A stretch of 64,000 nucleotides of DNA from JAJYRX01 sp041655275 (GTDB lineage: Bacteria; Pseudomonadota; Gammaproteobacteria; Burkholderiales; Burkholderiaceae_B). Each line of letters opens with the position of its first letter. Position 1 is the first letter of the stretch. Of the stretch, positions 44,572 to 56,801 are shown in pieces. The notes under the pieces are model-generated. The model was not told the DNA's origin. It saw only the letters and a program-made list of their open reading frames with translations, and ran no database searches. Both the position numbers and the translations under genes were made by a program. The DNA is taken from assembly GCA_041655275.1 (NCBI GenBank), contig JBBAFU010000002.1, positions 62,001-126,000 of the forward strand. Direction: 5' to 3'.

Positions 44572-44740
44572 AGGGGTCCTGGGGAACCCGCCCGGCACGA
44601 AAACCCTCCTGAAGCTCCGGATTCAGGGTCTTGTCCCAGAGCCGGCCGCGCCCTTCGCGCTGGCGTGCCTCCGTGTCGGGATGCTCAGTCTTGTAGGCAT
44701 TGATGAACTGCGTGATCTCGGACTCGTAGTGCTTGGCCAT
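44549..44740 (-). CDS. DUF3460 family protein
   Basis: 63-residue soluble protein, MAKHYESEITQFINAYKTEH at the start, with a Gln/Arg-rich middle (EARQREGRGRLWDKT) and PQDPYVYYQ at the end. This matches the DUF3460 family, nearly restricted to Burkholderiales, where it precedes scpA and panC as here. Role unknown. Confidence 0.85.
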   Translation of the reverse strand: MAKHYESEITQFINAYKTEHPDTEARQREGRGRLWDKTLNPELQEGFRAGRVPQDPYVYYQVD

Positions 44741-44825
44741 GATGATTGGTAATTAAAGGACGGAAGGTGGCCGGCATCGCCGGGAAAGCCCGCCGGACAA
44801 ACCCCCATATGATAACGGCAATCCG

Positions 44826-48611
<3,786 letters not shown>

Positions 48612-48645
48612 GGAGAAAATCCTTGCGCACGGAGATCACACCAAA

Positions 48646-48672
48646 TTGTACCGTTTGCGCCTGTGCTAGAAT
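48646..48672 (+). promoter_or_regulatory. Candidate sigma-70 promoter for the btuB leader
   Basis: The -10-like TAGAAT is at 48667-48672 and TTGTAC at 48646-48651, with a 15-bp spacer, slightly short. A start about seven bases after the -10 would fall near 48679, just before the first paired base of the riboswitch (48682), which supports the placement. Confidence 0.4.
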
Positions 48673-48681
48673 TTTTGACGC

Positions 48682-48836
48682 AACAGGGTGGTGGTACCGG
48701 CAGACCATGAACTGACCATATGCCGAGCCCGCCACCAGGGAAGTGAAGGACCGCCGCTTTTGCGCGGCCGTCAAAACCACGCTGCCCCCGCAACGGTAAT
48801 CAGGCCCCGTGCCTGAAGCCCGACCCCAGCCCTGTT
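48682..48836 (+). promoter_or_regulatory. Cobalamin (B12) riboswitch aptamer
   Basis: The conserved core CTGCCCCCGCAACGGTAA is at 48782-48799, preceded by CCAGGGAAGTGAAGGACCGCC with the family GGGAA-GTG-A pattern. It is followed by GAAGCCCGACCCCAGCCC, the B12-box-like 3' part. The closing helix P1 is visible: AACAGGG at 48682-48688 pairs exactly with CCCTGTT at 48830-48836. It lies upstream of btuB and on its strand. Binding of adenosyl- or methylcobalamin should lower btuB expression. Confidence 0.92.
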
Positions 48837-48898
48837 CACCCAGGCGGGTGTGCGCCCGGCCGTCTCCCGGCTTCCCGGCATCACCCAAGGATCAATCC

Positions 48899-48920
48899 GT
48901 GTGCGGGGACGCGCACTTTT
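48899..48920 (+). terminator. Intrinsic terminator in the btuB riboswitch expression platform
   Basis: GTGTGCG (48899-48905), loop GGGA, CGCGCAC (48910-48916), a 7-bp stem with one G-U pair, followed by TTTT (48917-48920). The btuB ribosome-binding site GGGGT begins at 48921 and the ATG is at 48933. The riboswitch thus probably works by premature termination, although the same helix could also mask translation start. Confidence 0.65.
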
Positions 48921-48932
48921 GGGGTCACTGAC

Positions 48933-50816
48933 ATGTCCTCCTTCTCATCAGCCCGGCAAGGCCTTGCCTTCGTCTGCTGTGCGCTGCCGCTGGCCGCCGG
49001 CGCCCAGACCGACAACACCACTTCCTCCACCGCTTTTTCCACCACCATCGACGCGACGCCTCGCCTGGAGACCGTCGTCGTCACGCCCGCCCGCGATTTG
49101 CAGCTTGAAAGCAAGGTCGTGGGCGACGTCGGCATCATCGATCGCAGCACGCTCGAGCAGGCCGGGCAGACCAGCCTGGCCGAACTGCTTGCCCGCCAGC
49201 CCGGCATCCAGATCTATGGCAATGGCGGCCCGCAGACCATCACCGGCGTCTTCGTGCGCGGCGCCAACCCGGCGCAGAGTCTGGTAATGCTCGACGGCCT
49301 GCCCATCAACAGCAGCATGGACGGCGGCGTCAGCTGGAATGTGATCGACCCCGCCCTCATCGACCGCGTCGAAATCGTGCGCGGCGCCGCCAGCAGCCTG
49401 TACGGCTCCAGCGCCATGGGCGGCGTCATCAACATCATCTCGCGCGAGCCGGACGCACAAAAACCCCTGTCAGCCTGGGGCAATGCGGGCGTGGGCAGCA
49501 ACGACACCTTCAAGAGCAGCGTCGGCGTCTCGGGCAGCGGCGGCGCCTGGGACTACGCAGTATCCAGCTTCCTGGAGCACAGCGGCGGCTTCAATGCCAG
49601 CCGGCCCGAATCCGGCGAATACACCTACAACCGGGATCGCGACGGCTACGATCGCCACGGCTTTGCCGCGCGCCTGGGCCACACCTGGGCGCCGGGGCAG
49701 CGTCTGGAGCTCAAGGCTTTCAACGCCTATATCAACGGTCAGTACGACGACGGCCCCTGGACGCCGGATGCCCGTGTGGCCACACGCCAGCAGGCCTACG
49801 CCGTCACCAGCCGCAACCGGATCAGCGAACAGTGGGAAAGCATCCTGCGCTTCGGGTTCACGCACAACCTGATCGATTCGCGCGACAGCTGGCCCGTGAC
49901 CTATCGCGACCTGCAGCGGACATGGAACTGGCAGAACAACTTCCGTCTGGGCGAGCATCATCACATCAGCACCGTGCTGGAGCGCAAGGAAGAGCGTCTG
50001 GATCACTCGGCCGTGCTCGACCAGACGCGACGCAACACGAATGCCGCCGGCCTGATCTGGCGCGGCGAGTTCAATGCCCTGCGTGCCCAGGCCAGCGTGC
50101 GCCACGACCGCATCTCGGATCATGGCGGGCGCACGACGGGCAGCCTGGGTCTGGACTACGACCTGAGCCCCCACTGGACGGTGGGCGCCTCGGGCAGCAC
50201 GGGCTTCCGCCTTCCCGGCTTCGACATGCTGTACTGGCCCGGCTACAGCAACCCCGGGCTGCGCCCGGAGAAATCCCGCAGCGTGGAAGCACGCATCCGC
50301 TATACGCGTGACGCCTTCGAGCTGCAGGCCACCGCCTACCAGAGCGCCGTGCGCGATCTCATCCTCAACGACGACACCGGGCCGGTCAACATCGGCCGGG
50401 CACGCATTCGCGGTCTCACGCTCACGGCTGCCCACCAGCTGGGCGCGACCCGGCTTGCCGCCAGCGCCGACTTCATGGACTCGCGTGATCGTGACAGCGG
50501 CGAGCAGCTGGTGCGCCGGGCACGCCAGGTCTGGCGCCTGAACGTCAACCACAGGGTGCGCGACTGGGATCTGGGCGCCGAGCTCCAGGTCGTGGGCAAG
50601 CGCTTTGACAATCGCTTCGATGATGTCACGTTTACCACCGTACGTGAAACCCTGGGCGCCTATGGCCTGGTCAACCTGAGTGCCGTCTACACCCTGAGCA
50701 GGCATGTGGATGTCCAGTTGCGCTGGAACAATGTGTTCAACAAGGACTATGTCACGGCCTGGGGCTACAACAACCCCGGTTCCACCTTCTTCCTCAACCT
50801 GGCCTGGCGCCTCTAG
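48933..50816 (+). CDS. btuB: TonB-dependent vitamin B12 receptor BtuB
   Basis: 627-residue outer-membrane receptor. Signal peptide 1-24; TonB box ETVVVTPAR at 46-54; plug domain with LLARQPGIQIYGNGG and VFVRGANPAQSLVMLDGLP; then a 22-strand barrel with the final aromatic WRL. The cobalamin assignment rests on the B12 riboswitch upstream and the BtuF-like gene three bases downstream. It provides the outer-membrane step of cobalamin uptake needed by MetH. Confidence 0.93.
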   Translation: MSSFSSARQGLAFVCCALPLAAGAQTDNTTSSTAFSTTIDATPRLETVVVTPARDLQLESKVVGDVGIIDRSTLEQAGQTSLAELLARQPGIQIYGNGGPQTITGVFVRGANPAQSLVMLDGLPINSSMDGGVSWNVIDPALIDRVEIVRGAASSLYGSSAMGGVINIISREPDAQKPLSAWGNAGVGSNDTFKSSVGVSGSGGAWDYAVSSFLEHSGGFNASRPESGEYTYNRDRDGYDRHGFAARLGHTWAPGQRLELKAFNAYINGQYDDGPWTPDARVATRQQAYAVTSRNRISEQWESILRFGFTHNLIDSRDSWPVTYRDLQRTWNWQNNFRLGEHHHISTVLERKEERLDHSAVLDQTRRNTNAAGLIWRGEFNALRAQASVRHDRISDHGGRTTGSLGLDYDLSPHWTVGASGSTGFRLPGFDMLYWPGYSNPGLRPEKSRSVEARIRYTRDAFELQATAYQSAVRDLILNDDTGPVNIGRARIRGLTLTAAHQLGATRLAASADFMDSRDRDSGEQLVRRARQVWRLNVNHRVRDWDLGAELQVVGKRFDNRFDDVTFTTVRETLGAYGLVNLSAVYTLSRHVDVQLRWNNVFNKDYVTAWGYNNPGSTFFLNLAWRL

Positions 50817-50819
50817 GCC

Positions 50820-51746
50820 ATGGCCCGCCCCGGCCTGCGACGGCGCACCCGCTGCCTGGCTGTCCTGCTGGCGCTTCTGCCGTGGTGCAGCGGCTTCGGG
50901 TTCGCGGGGCTGCTTGCGGGCCCCGTCATTGCGGCGCCGCCGGCATCACCCGGGGCACTACGCGTGGTCACGCTGGCCCCGCACATCACCGAACTGGTGT
51001 ACGCAGCGGGTGCCGGCAGGCGGCTGGTGGCCACCGTCAGCAGCAGCAACTTCCCGCCCGAAGCCCGCACCTTGCCCCGTGTGGGTGACGGGCTGAGCGT
51101 GAACGTCGAGAGGCTGCTGGCCCTGCAGCCCGATCTGGTGCTCGCCTGGCAACACAGCCCGGCCACACGCCGGCTGGAGCCCGTACTGGCCGGCCTGGAC
51201 ATCGCGCTCGACTGGGTGGCGCCACAGAGCCTGGATGCCATTGTCGACGCCGTGGAAGACCTGGGCCGGCGCCTGGGCAGCACAGAGACAGCAACACGCA
51301 AGGCCGCAGCGTTGCGCGCCGAGTTGCGCACGCTGCGCAAACGCTACAGCGCGCGCGCGCCCGTGAGCGTCTTCATCGAGGTTGGCACGGCGCCGCTCTA
51401 CACCCTGGGCAAGGACGCACTGACACTGGATGCCCTGACAAGCTGCGGGGCGCGCAACATCTTTGCCGATGCGCGCCGCGTGGCACCCACCGTCGGGCCG
51501 GAAGACGTGCTGCACCGCCGGCCGGATGTCGTGATCGTGGCCGCTGCGAACGGACAGCGCATTGCCGAACGACGGGCGTATTGGGAAGGCCTGGGGCTGA
51601 AGGCCCGCATCGCGGGCATGGACCCCGACGCCCTGCTGCGCCCGGGACCCCGGCTGATCACCGCGAGTGGCACGCTGTGCCGGCTTGTGGACGAAGCCCG
51701 GACGGCGGGCAACCAGGCCGGGTCAGGCAGGCCTGATCATCCCTGA
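50820..51746 (+). CDS. btuF: Cobalamin-binding periplasmic protein (BtuF-like)
   Basis: 308-residue class III binding protein with a signal peptide (up to about residue 38). The mature part has RVVTLAPHITELVYAAGAGRRLVA, ALQPDLVLAW, a long connecting helix (ETATRKAAALRAELRTLRKRY) and VSVFIEVGTAPLYTLGKD. It starts three bases after btuB, so it shares the riboswitch. No permease or ATPase follows; the FecCD/FecE-type pair at 14270-16098 is the likely membrane partner. Its last ten bases overlap the convergent pta gene. Confidence 0.87.
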   Translation: MARPGLRRRTRCLAVLLALLPWCSGFGFAGLLAGPVIAAPPASPGALRVVTLAPHITELVYAAGAGRRLVATVSSSNFPPEARTLPRVGDGLSVNVERLLALQPDLVLAWQHSPATRRLEPVLAGLDIALDWVAPQSLDAIVDAVEDLGRRLGSTETATRKAAALRAELRTLRKRYSARAPVSVFIEVGTAPLYTLGKDALTLDALTSCGARNIFADARRVAPTVGPEDVLHRRPDVVIVAAANGQRIAERRAYWEGLGLKARIAGMDPDALLRPGPRLITASGTLCRLVDEARTAGNQAGSGRPDHP

Positions 51747-52738
51747 ACATTTCCGAAACTCATCTTCATCGCCAGCAGCGACACTTCGACGATGTCGCGC
51801 GTGCTGCAGCCACGCGACAGATCGTGGAAGGCGCCGCCCAGCCCCTGAATCATGGGCCCCAGCGCCGAGTACCCCCCCATGCGCTGGGCGATCTTGTAGG
51901 CGATGTTGCCCGCGTTCAGATCGGGAAACACAAAAATGTTCGCACGCCCGCCCAGCCGGCCATCAGGCACCTTGCGCGCCGCCACATCAGGGCAGAAGGC
52001 CGCATCGAACTGCAGCTCACCCTCGATGAGCAGGTCGGGGCGACGCTCGCGCACCTTTTGCACGGCGTCGCGCGGCCCGCGCACGGCATCATGCTTCACG
52101 CTGCCCATGGTCGAGAACGACAGCATGGCGATACGGGGCGTCTCGCCCGTGACATTGCGGAAGCTGTCGGCCGTACTGATGGCAATATCCGCCAGCTGCG
52201 TCGTATTGGGCTGGGGCACGACACCGCAGTCGGCAAAGCCGAGCACCCGCTTGCCGTCGGGGCTGATCATGAAAAACAGGCTGGACACCGTGCTCACGCC
52301 CGGTGCAGGGCCCAGTACGCGCAGGGCCGCACGCAACACATCGGCCGTGGACGAAACGTTGCCGGCAATCACCGCATCCACATCGCCGGCCGCCAGCATG
52401 CAGGCGCCAAACCAGAGCGGGTCGTGCAGCCGGCGACGGGCATCCTCGTCGCTGACGATACCGGCCTTGCGCTGCATGCGCTCGCGCAGGCGATGCGCAT
52501 AGTCATCCAGCCGGGGCGCACGCGCCGGGTCCACAATGCGCACCGTGTCCAGTGCGCAGCCACGGCTGCGCGCCAGATCGCCAATCTGCGCGGGATCGCC
52601 CACCAGCACAGGCGTCACCAGCCCCTGGCTGCCCAGCGCATGCGCAGCCTGCAGCACACGTTCATCCACGGCATCGGGAAAAGCCACCGAACGCGGGTTG
52701 GCCTTGCACCATTGCATGCATTGTTCGATCAGATCCAT
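51737..52738 (-). CDS. pta: Phosphate acetyltransferase
   Basis: 333-residue short-form Pta converting acetyl-CoA and phosphate to acetyl phosphate. It shows AGNVSSTADVLRAALRVLG, VSSLFFMI, FADCGVVPQPNTTQLADIAI and ANIFVFPDLNAGNIAYKIAQRMGGY, the core PTA_PTB signatures. The N-terminal P-loop-like and DRTGG domains of long E. coli-type Pta are absent. ackA is not adjacent. With acs it links acetate and acetyl-CoA. Confidence 0.93.
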   Translation of the reverse strand: MDLIEQCMQWCKANPRSVAFPDAVDERVLQAAHALGSQGLVTPVLVGDPAQIGDLARSRGCALDTVRIVDPARAPRLDDYAHRLRERMQRKAGIVSDEDARRRLHDPLWFGACMLAAGDVDAVIAGNVSSTADVLRAALRVLGPAPGVSTVSSLFFMISPDGKRVLGFADCGVVPQPNTTQLADIAISTADSFRNVTGETPRIAMLSFSTMGSVKHDAVRGPRDAVQKVRERRPDLLIEGELQFDAAFCPDVAARKVPDGRLGGRANIFVFPDLNAGNIAYKIAQRMGGYSALGPMIQGLGGAFHDLSRGCSTRDIVEVSLLAMKMSFGNVQG

Positions 52739-52783
52739 GATTCAGCTTCCAGCACCCTGCGCCGCCTTGCGGGCATGGGTGAC

Positions 52784-52812
52784 ATAATGTGAAAATGCGC
52801 GCGAACACACAA
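52784..52812 (-). promoter_or_regulatory. Weak sigma-70-like promoter for pta
   Basis: On the reverse strand TTGTGT (52807-52812) and CATTAT (52784-52789) are separated by 17 bp, and the pta start is 45 bp further on. Both hexamers are only partial matches. The 187-bp gap between pta and the hisN-like gene holds no other gene. Confidence 0.35.
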
Positions 52813-52925
52813 AACACGCGCAAAACAGCGTACCCAGCATGATAGCGATAAATCCGCTCCGGGGGACGCGTCGCCGCCCTTTGCCACCCTTTGCCCCCTT
52901 CGCTCCTCTTTCCGAACGAGATGCC

Positions 52926-53756
52926 ATGACTTGCAGCACCACCACTCCCGCCACGCTTCCCCCCCAGGTTCAGGATACGCTGCGCACGCTGGCCGAACAG
53001 GCCGGCCATTATGCCGATCAGGCACGCGAGCAATCCCTGAAGTGGTTTCGCACACCGCTGGAAATCCTCACCAAGCTGGATGACAGCCCGGTCACCATCG
53101 CGGACCGTGAAGTGGAATCCGTCCTGCGGCAATGCATTGCGCAACACCATCCGGAGCACGGCATCTGGGGCGAGGAACACGGCCGCACCGGCATGGATGC
53201 CGATTACATCTGGGTCGTCGACCCCATCGACGGCACGCGCAGCTTCATTTCCGGCTATCCGCTGTGGGGTACCCTGCTGGCCGTCCTGTGGCAGGGCCGG
53301 CCCCGCATCGGCCTGATCGACGTGCCGGCCATCGGCGACCGCTGGCTGGGCCGCACGGGGCAACCCACATTGTTCAACGGTCGGGCCTGCTGCACCAGCA
53401 CCTGCGAAACGCTGGACGATGCAAGCCTCATGTGCACCACGCCCGACATGTTCACCCCGGAGGAACTGGCCATCTTCGACGCGGTGAGCGCGCGCATGCG
53501 CATGCGCCGCTTCGGCGGCGACTGCTACGGCTACGGCCTGCTCGCCAGCGGCCATATCGACATCGTCATCGAATCCGAGCTTCAGCCCTATGATTTCATG
53601 GCCAGCATTCCGGTCATTGAAGGCGCGGGCGGCTGCATTACCGATTGGCAGGGCCGCACGCTCACCCTGGAATCGGGTGGTCAGGTTGTGGCCAGCGCCA
53701 ATGCACGCCTGCACAAACAGGCGCTGGCCGCCCTGGCTGCAGCGGGTGCCGCCTGA
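52926..53756 (+). CDS. Inositol monophosphatase-family phosphatase (HisN-like)
   Basis: 276-residue Mg-dependent phosphatase. The first metal site is GEEHG, the second DPIDGTRSFISGYPLWGTLL, and the C-terminal PYDFMASIPVIEGAGG carries the third Asp. GDCYGYGLLASGHIDIVIE is the conserved central part of histidinol-phosphate phosphatase and related enzymes. The extension DYAD-type reading frame upstream is ignored; ATG at 52926 is used. HisN activity is likely but inositol or other sugar phosphates are possible. Confidence 0.88.
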   Translation: MTCSTTTPATLPPQVQDTLRTLAEQAGHYADQAREQSLKWFRTPLEILTKLDDSPVTIADREVESVLRQCIAQHHPEHGIWGEEHGRTGMDADYIWVVDPIDGTRSFISGYPLWGTLLAVLWQGRPRIGLIDVPAIGDRWLGRTGQPTLFNGRACCTSTCETLDDASLMCTTPDMFTPEELAIFDAVSARMRMRRFGGDCYGYGLLASGHIDIVIESELQPYDFMASIPVIEGAGGCITDWQGRTLTLESGGQVVASANARLHKQALAALAAAGAA

Positions 53757-53773
53757 AGCTTTATACTTGGGCC

Positions 53774-54598
53774 ATGACAGCACAAATCCCAAATACGCTC
53801 AGCATTGCCGGCGTTGACCCCTCGGGCGGCGCCGGCATCCTGGCCGACGTCAAGGCCATGAGCGCCCTGGGGGCCTATGGCATGGCCGTGGTTGCCGCAC
53901 TCACGGCGCAGAACACCCAGGCCGTCACGGCAATCCATGCGGTGCCGCCGGAGTTCGTGGTGCGCCAGATCGATACGCTGTTCGAGGACGTGCGTGTGGA
54001 TGCCGTCAAGATCGGCATGCTGGGCCGGCAATCCGTCATCCGTGCAGTGGCCGAGGCCATGGCGCGCTGGACGCCGCCCCATCTGGTGCTGGATCCCGTG
54101 ATGGTGGCCAAGAGTGGTGATCATCTGCTGGAGTCGCGCGCAGTGGGCGAACTGCGCGAGGCCCTGCTGCCCCAGGCCAGCCTGATTACACCCAACCTGC
54201 CCGAATCCGGTGTGCTGCTGGACATGCGTCCGCCCGAAAACCTGGCCGAAATGCGCCGCCAGGCCGAGCGCCTGCGCCGCTTGCTGGCCGATGACGGCGA
54301 ACGCTGGGTGCTGCTCAAGGGTGGCCATCTGCCGGGCGACGGACTGGTCGACCTCCTGCATGATGGCGACCGCATGATCGAATATCAGGGCAGCCGCATT
54401 GCCACGCGCAACACCCATGGCACAGGCTGTACGCTTTCAGCCGCCATTGCAGCGCTGCTGCCACGCACGGGCAGCGTACCCGATGCCGTGGAGCGCGCGC
54501 GCAGCTATCTCATCACCGCCATCCGCCAGGCCGACAGGCTTTCCGTCGGTTCGGGCCACGGGCCGGTGCACCACTTCCATGGCCTCCGGCCTGAATAA
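53774..54598 (+). CDS. thiD: Hydroxymethylpyrimidine/phosphomethylpyrimidine kinase
   Basis: 274-residue ribokinase-fold enzyme that phosphorylates HMP and HMP-P in thiamine synthesis. SIAGVDPSGGAGILADVKA is the substrate-binding start, DAVKIGMLG and LDPVMVAKSGDHLL follow, and NTHGTGCTLSAAIAA is the catalytic and anion-hole motif. It is 17 bp downstream of the hisN-like gene. The ThiE-like fusion at 19535 is the only other thiamine-related gene in the window. Confidence 0.94.
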   Translation: MTAQIPNTLSIAGVDPSGGAGILADVKAMSALGAYGMAVVAALTAQNTQAVTAIHAVPPEFVVRQIDTLFEDVRVDAVKIGMLGRQSVIRAVAEAMARWTPPHLVLDPVMVAKSGDHLLESRAVGELREALLPQASLITPNLPESGVLLDMRPPENLAEMRRQAERLRRLLADDGERWVLLKGGHLPGDGLVDLLHDGDRMIEYQGSRIATRNTHGTGCTLSAAIAALLPRTGSVPDAVERARSYLITAIRQADRLSVGSGHGPVHHFHGLRPE

Positions 54599-54650
54599 CC
54601 GGCGCAGGGCTACAATACCATCCATCCGTTTCTCTCAGGTCATTGTCATC

Positions 54651-55331
54651 ATGAATGTCAACGCACTTCCGGAACTGGAACAGGCCCGCTTCAATATGGT
54701 CGAGCAGCAGATCCGCACCTGGCAGGTGCTCGATCCTGCCGTGCTGCAGGCGCTGTTCGACGTGCCGCGCGAACGCTTCGTGCCCCCTGCACTGAGAAGC
54801 ATCGCGTTCGCCGATGTCGAGATTCCGCTCGTCATCGATGGCGTGGATACCAACGAGGTCATGCTCACGCCCAAGCTCGAGGCGCGCATGGCGCAGGAAC
54901 TGCAGCTCAGTCCCAAGGATTGTGTGCTCGAAATCGGCACGGGCTCGGGCTATCAGGCGGCATTGCTTGCGCGCCTGGCCCAGCAGGTCACCAGCATAGA
55001 GATCGACAGCCGCATCGCCAGCTTCGGCCAGCAGAACCTGCTCAACAACAACATCACCAACGTCAAGGTCGAAGTGGGTGACGCCCACGCCGGCTGGGGT
55101 TCGGCCGAATACGATGCCATCCTGCTCACCGGCTCGGTCCCCTGTGTCCCCGACACGCTCAAGTATCAGCTGGCCGTGGGCGGACGCATGGTGGTGGCCG
55201 TGGGCCAGTCGCCGGTCATGACCGTGCAGCGCATCACCCGCAGCAGCGCCGCCAATTTCGAGGTGGAAGGGCTGTTCGATACCGTCATCAAGCCCCTGCG
55301 GGGTGTGACGGTGTCGCAATTCCGGTTCTAG
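54651..55331 (+). CDS. Protein-L-isoaspartate O-methyltransferase-like protein
   Basis: 226-residue SAM enzyme of the PCMT family. ARFNMVEQQIRTWQVLD at the start and VLTPKLEARMAQEL-like MLTPKLEARMAQEL are typical, and SAM motif I is VLEIGTGSGYQAALLA. The family repairs isoaspartyl residues, but this proteobacterial branch, encoded just before tolC, is not well tested. A TACAAT hexamer at 54611-54616 lies upstream without a clear -35. tolC follows after ten bases. Confidence 0.88.
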   Translation: MNVNALPELEQARFNMVEQQIRTWQVLDPAVLQALFDVPRERFVPPALRSIAFADVEIPLVIDGVDTNEVMLTPKLEARMAQELQLSPKDCVLEIGTGSGYQAALLARLAQQVTSIEIDSRIASFGQQNLLNNNITNVKVEVGDAHAGWGSAEYDAILLTGSVPCVPDTLKYQLAVGGRMVVAVGQSPVMTVQRITRSSAANFEVEGLFDTVIKPLRGVTVSQFRF

Positions 55332-55341
55332 GCACGACGTG

Positions 55342-56676
55342 ATGCGCTCCCTGGCTGCCGCGGTGCTGGCCCTGATCCTGGGGCTGCCCGGCGCTGCGGG
55401 CGCGCGTGATCTGGCCGAGGTCTGGCAGCTGGCGCTGCAGCGGGACCCCGGCCTGGCCGCAGCACGCCATGGTCGTGATGCCCAGCAGGAAAAACTGCCC
55501 CAGGCACGCGCGCGCCTGCTGCCGCTGATCACGGCCACGGCAGGGGCGCAGGCCGATGAAGCCCGCCGCCTGAGCGGCCTGTCGGACCAGCGCAGTGCGC
55601 AGCGGGCCTGGTGGAATCTGGCGCTCACCCAGCCCATCATCGACCTGCGGGCCTGGGAAGCGTTCGAGCAGGCCGAATACGTGGCCCGGGCGGCCGATGC
55701 CGGCCAGGCCATGGCGCTTCAGGATCTGATACTGCGCGTCACCCAGGCCTATTTCGACATCCTCAGCACACAGGACAGCCTGCGCGCTCTCGAGGCCCAG
55801 ATCCTGGCGGTGCAGACGCAGCTCGAGGCTGCACGCCATGGCTTCGAGCTGGGCAGCACCACCATCACGGACACCCACGAAACCCGCGCCCGGCTCGATC
55901 TGCTCCAGGCCAACGCGCTCGAGCTCTCCAACCAGCTGCAGGTCAACCGCGACCGGCTGGCCAGCATTATTGCCGTCGCACCGGGCGAGCTGAGCGAGCT
56001 GCCCGCCGGTGCACACCTGCCGTCGCCCGAGCCCAATCGCATGGAAGACTGGGTACGGCAAGCCGAACAGGCCAACCTGGCGGTGGTGAACGCCCAGCTG
56101 CAGATGCAGATCACGGAAAAGCAGCGCGACATGGCCAAGCGCGATCGCCTGCCGCGGCTGCACCTGCAGGCGCAGACCGGCAGCACCTCGGATCGCGGCC
56201 TGCGCGGCACGGGTGCCGATCGCGGCCCGCGCTCGCTCGACAGCTCGGTGGGCCTGGTCCTCTCCGTGCCCCTGTTCACCGGCGGCGAGCTGTCTTCGGT
56301 GGTACGCGAGGAAAGCTCGCGCCTGCAGCAACGCCGCTATGAGCTAGAAGGAGCTCGGCGCAATGCACGCCAGCTGGCAGAACAGTATTTTTCCGGGGTG
56401 ACGACCGGGCTGGCACGCATCGCCGCCCTGGAAGCGGCGGAGGAATCCAGTCAGGCGGCCCTGGATGCCAACCGGCTGGCCTACGAAGTGGGCGTACGCA
56501 TCAACATCGATGTGCTCAATGCCCAGCAGCAACTCTACGAAACCCAGCGCCTGCTGGCCCAGGCGCGCTACAGCACGCTGATGCACGGCTTGCGCCTGAA
56601 GGCTGCCAGCGGCATTCTTGCCGAAGCCGATCTGCTGGCCGTCAATACCCTGCTGGGCGCCCCCGCATCACCCTGA
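55342..56676 (+). CDS. TolC-family outer-membrane channel protein
   Basis: 444 residues with a signal peptide (to about GAAGARD) and two OEP repeats: SLAEVWQLALQRDPGLAAARHGRDAQQEKLPQARARLLP-type start, then DLILRVTQAYFDILSTQDSLRALE, and in the second half RDRLPRLHLQAQTGS and QLYETQRLLAQARYSTLMHGLRLKAASG. The lack of a lipobox separates it from the NodT-type protein in the RND operon. It probably serves type I secretion or several pumps. A GTG three bases upstream of the chosen ATG is also possible. Confidence 0.92.
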   Translation: MRSLAAAVLALILGLPGAAGARDLAEVWQLALQRDPGLAAARHGRDAQQEKLPQARARLLPLITATAGAQADEARRLSGLSDQRSAQRAWWNLALTQPIIDLRAWEAFEQAEYVARAADAGQAMALQDLILRVTQAYFDILSTQDSLRALEAQILAVQTQLEAARHGFELGSTTITDTHETRARLDLLQANALELSNQLQVNRDRLASIIAVAPGELSELPAGAHLPSPEPNRMEDWVRQAEQANLAVVNAQLQMQITEKQRDMAKRDRLPRLHLQAQTGSTSDRGLRGTGADRGPRSLDSSVGLVLSVPLFTGGELSSVVREESSRLQQRRYELEGARRNARQLAEQYFSGVTTGLARIAALEAAEESSQAALDANRLAYEVGVRINIDVLNAQQQLYETQRLLAQARYSTLMHGLRLKAASGILAEADLLAVNTLLGAPASP

Positions 56677-56801
56677 CATTGTTATTTCACTTGAAAATCA
56701 GGGTATGTGGCGCCAGATCTGTGGTACTTTCTTGAAGCTGGCACGATCCGGCATCCGGTCCGGCCATCCATCTACCACAGGTTTCACCCACAAGGACACG
56801 C

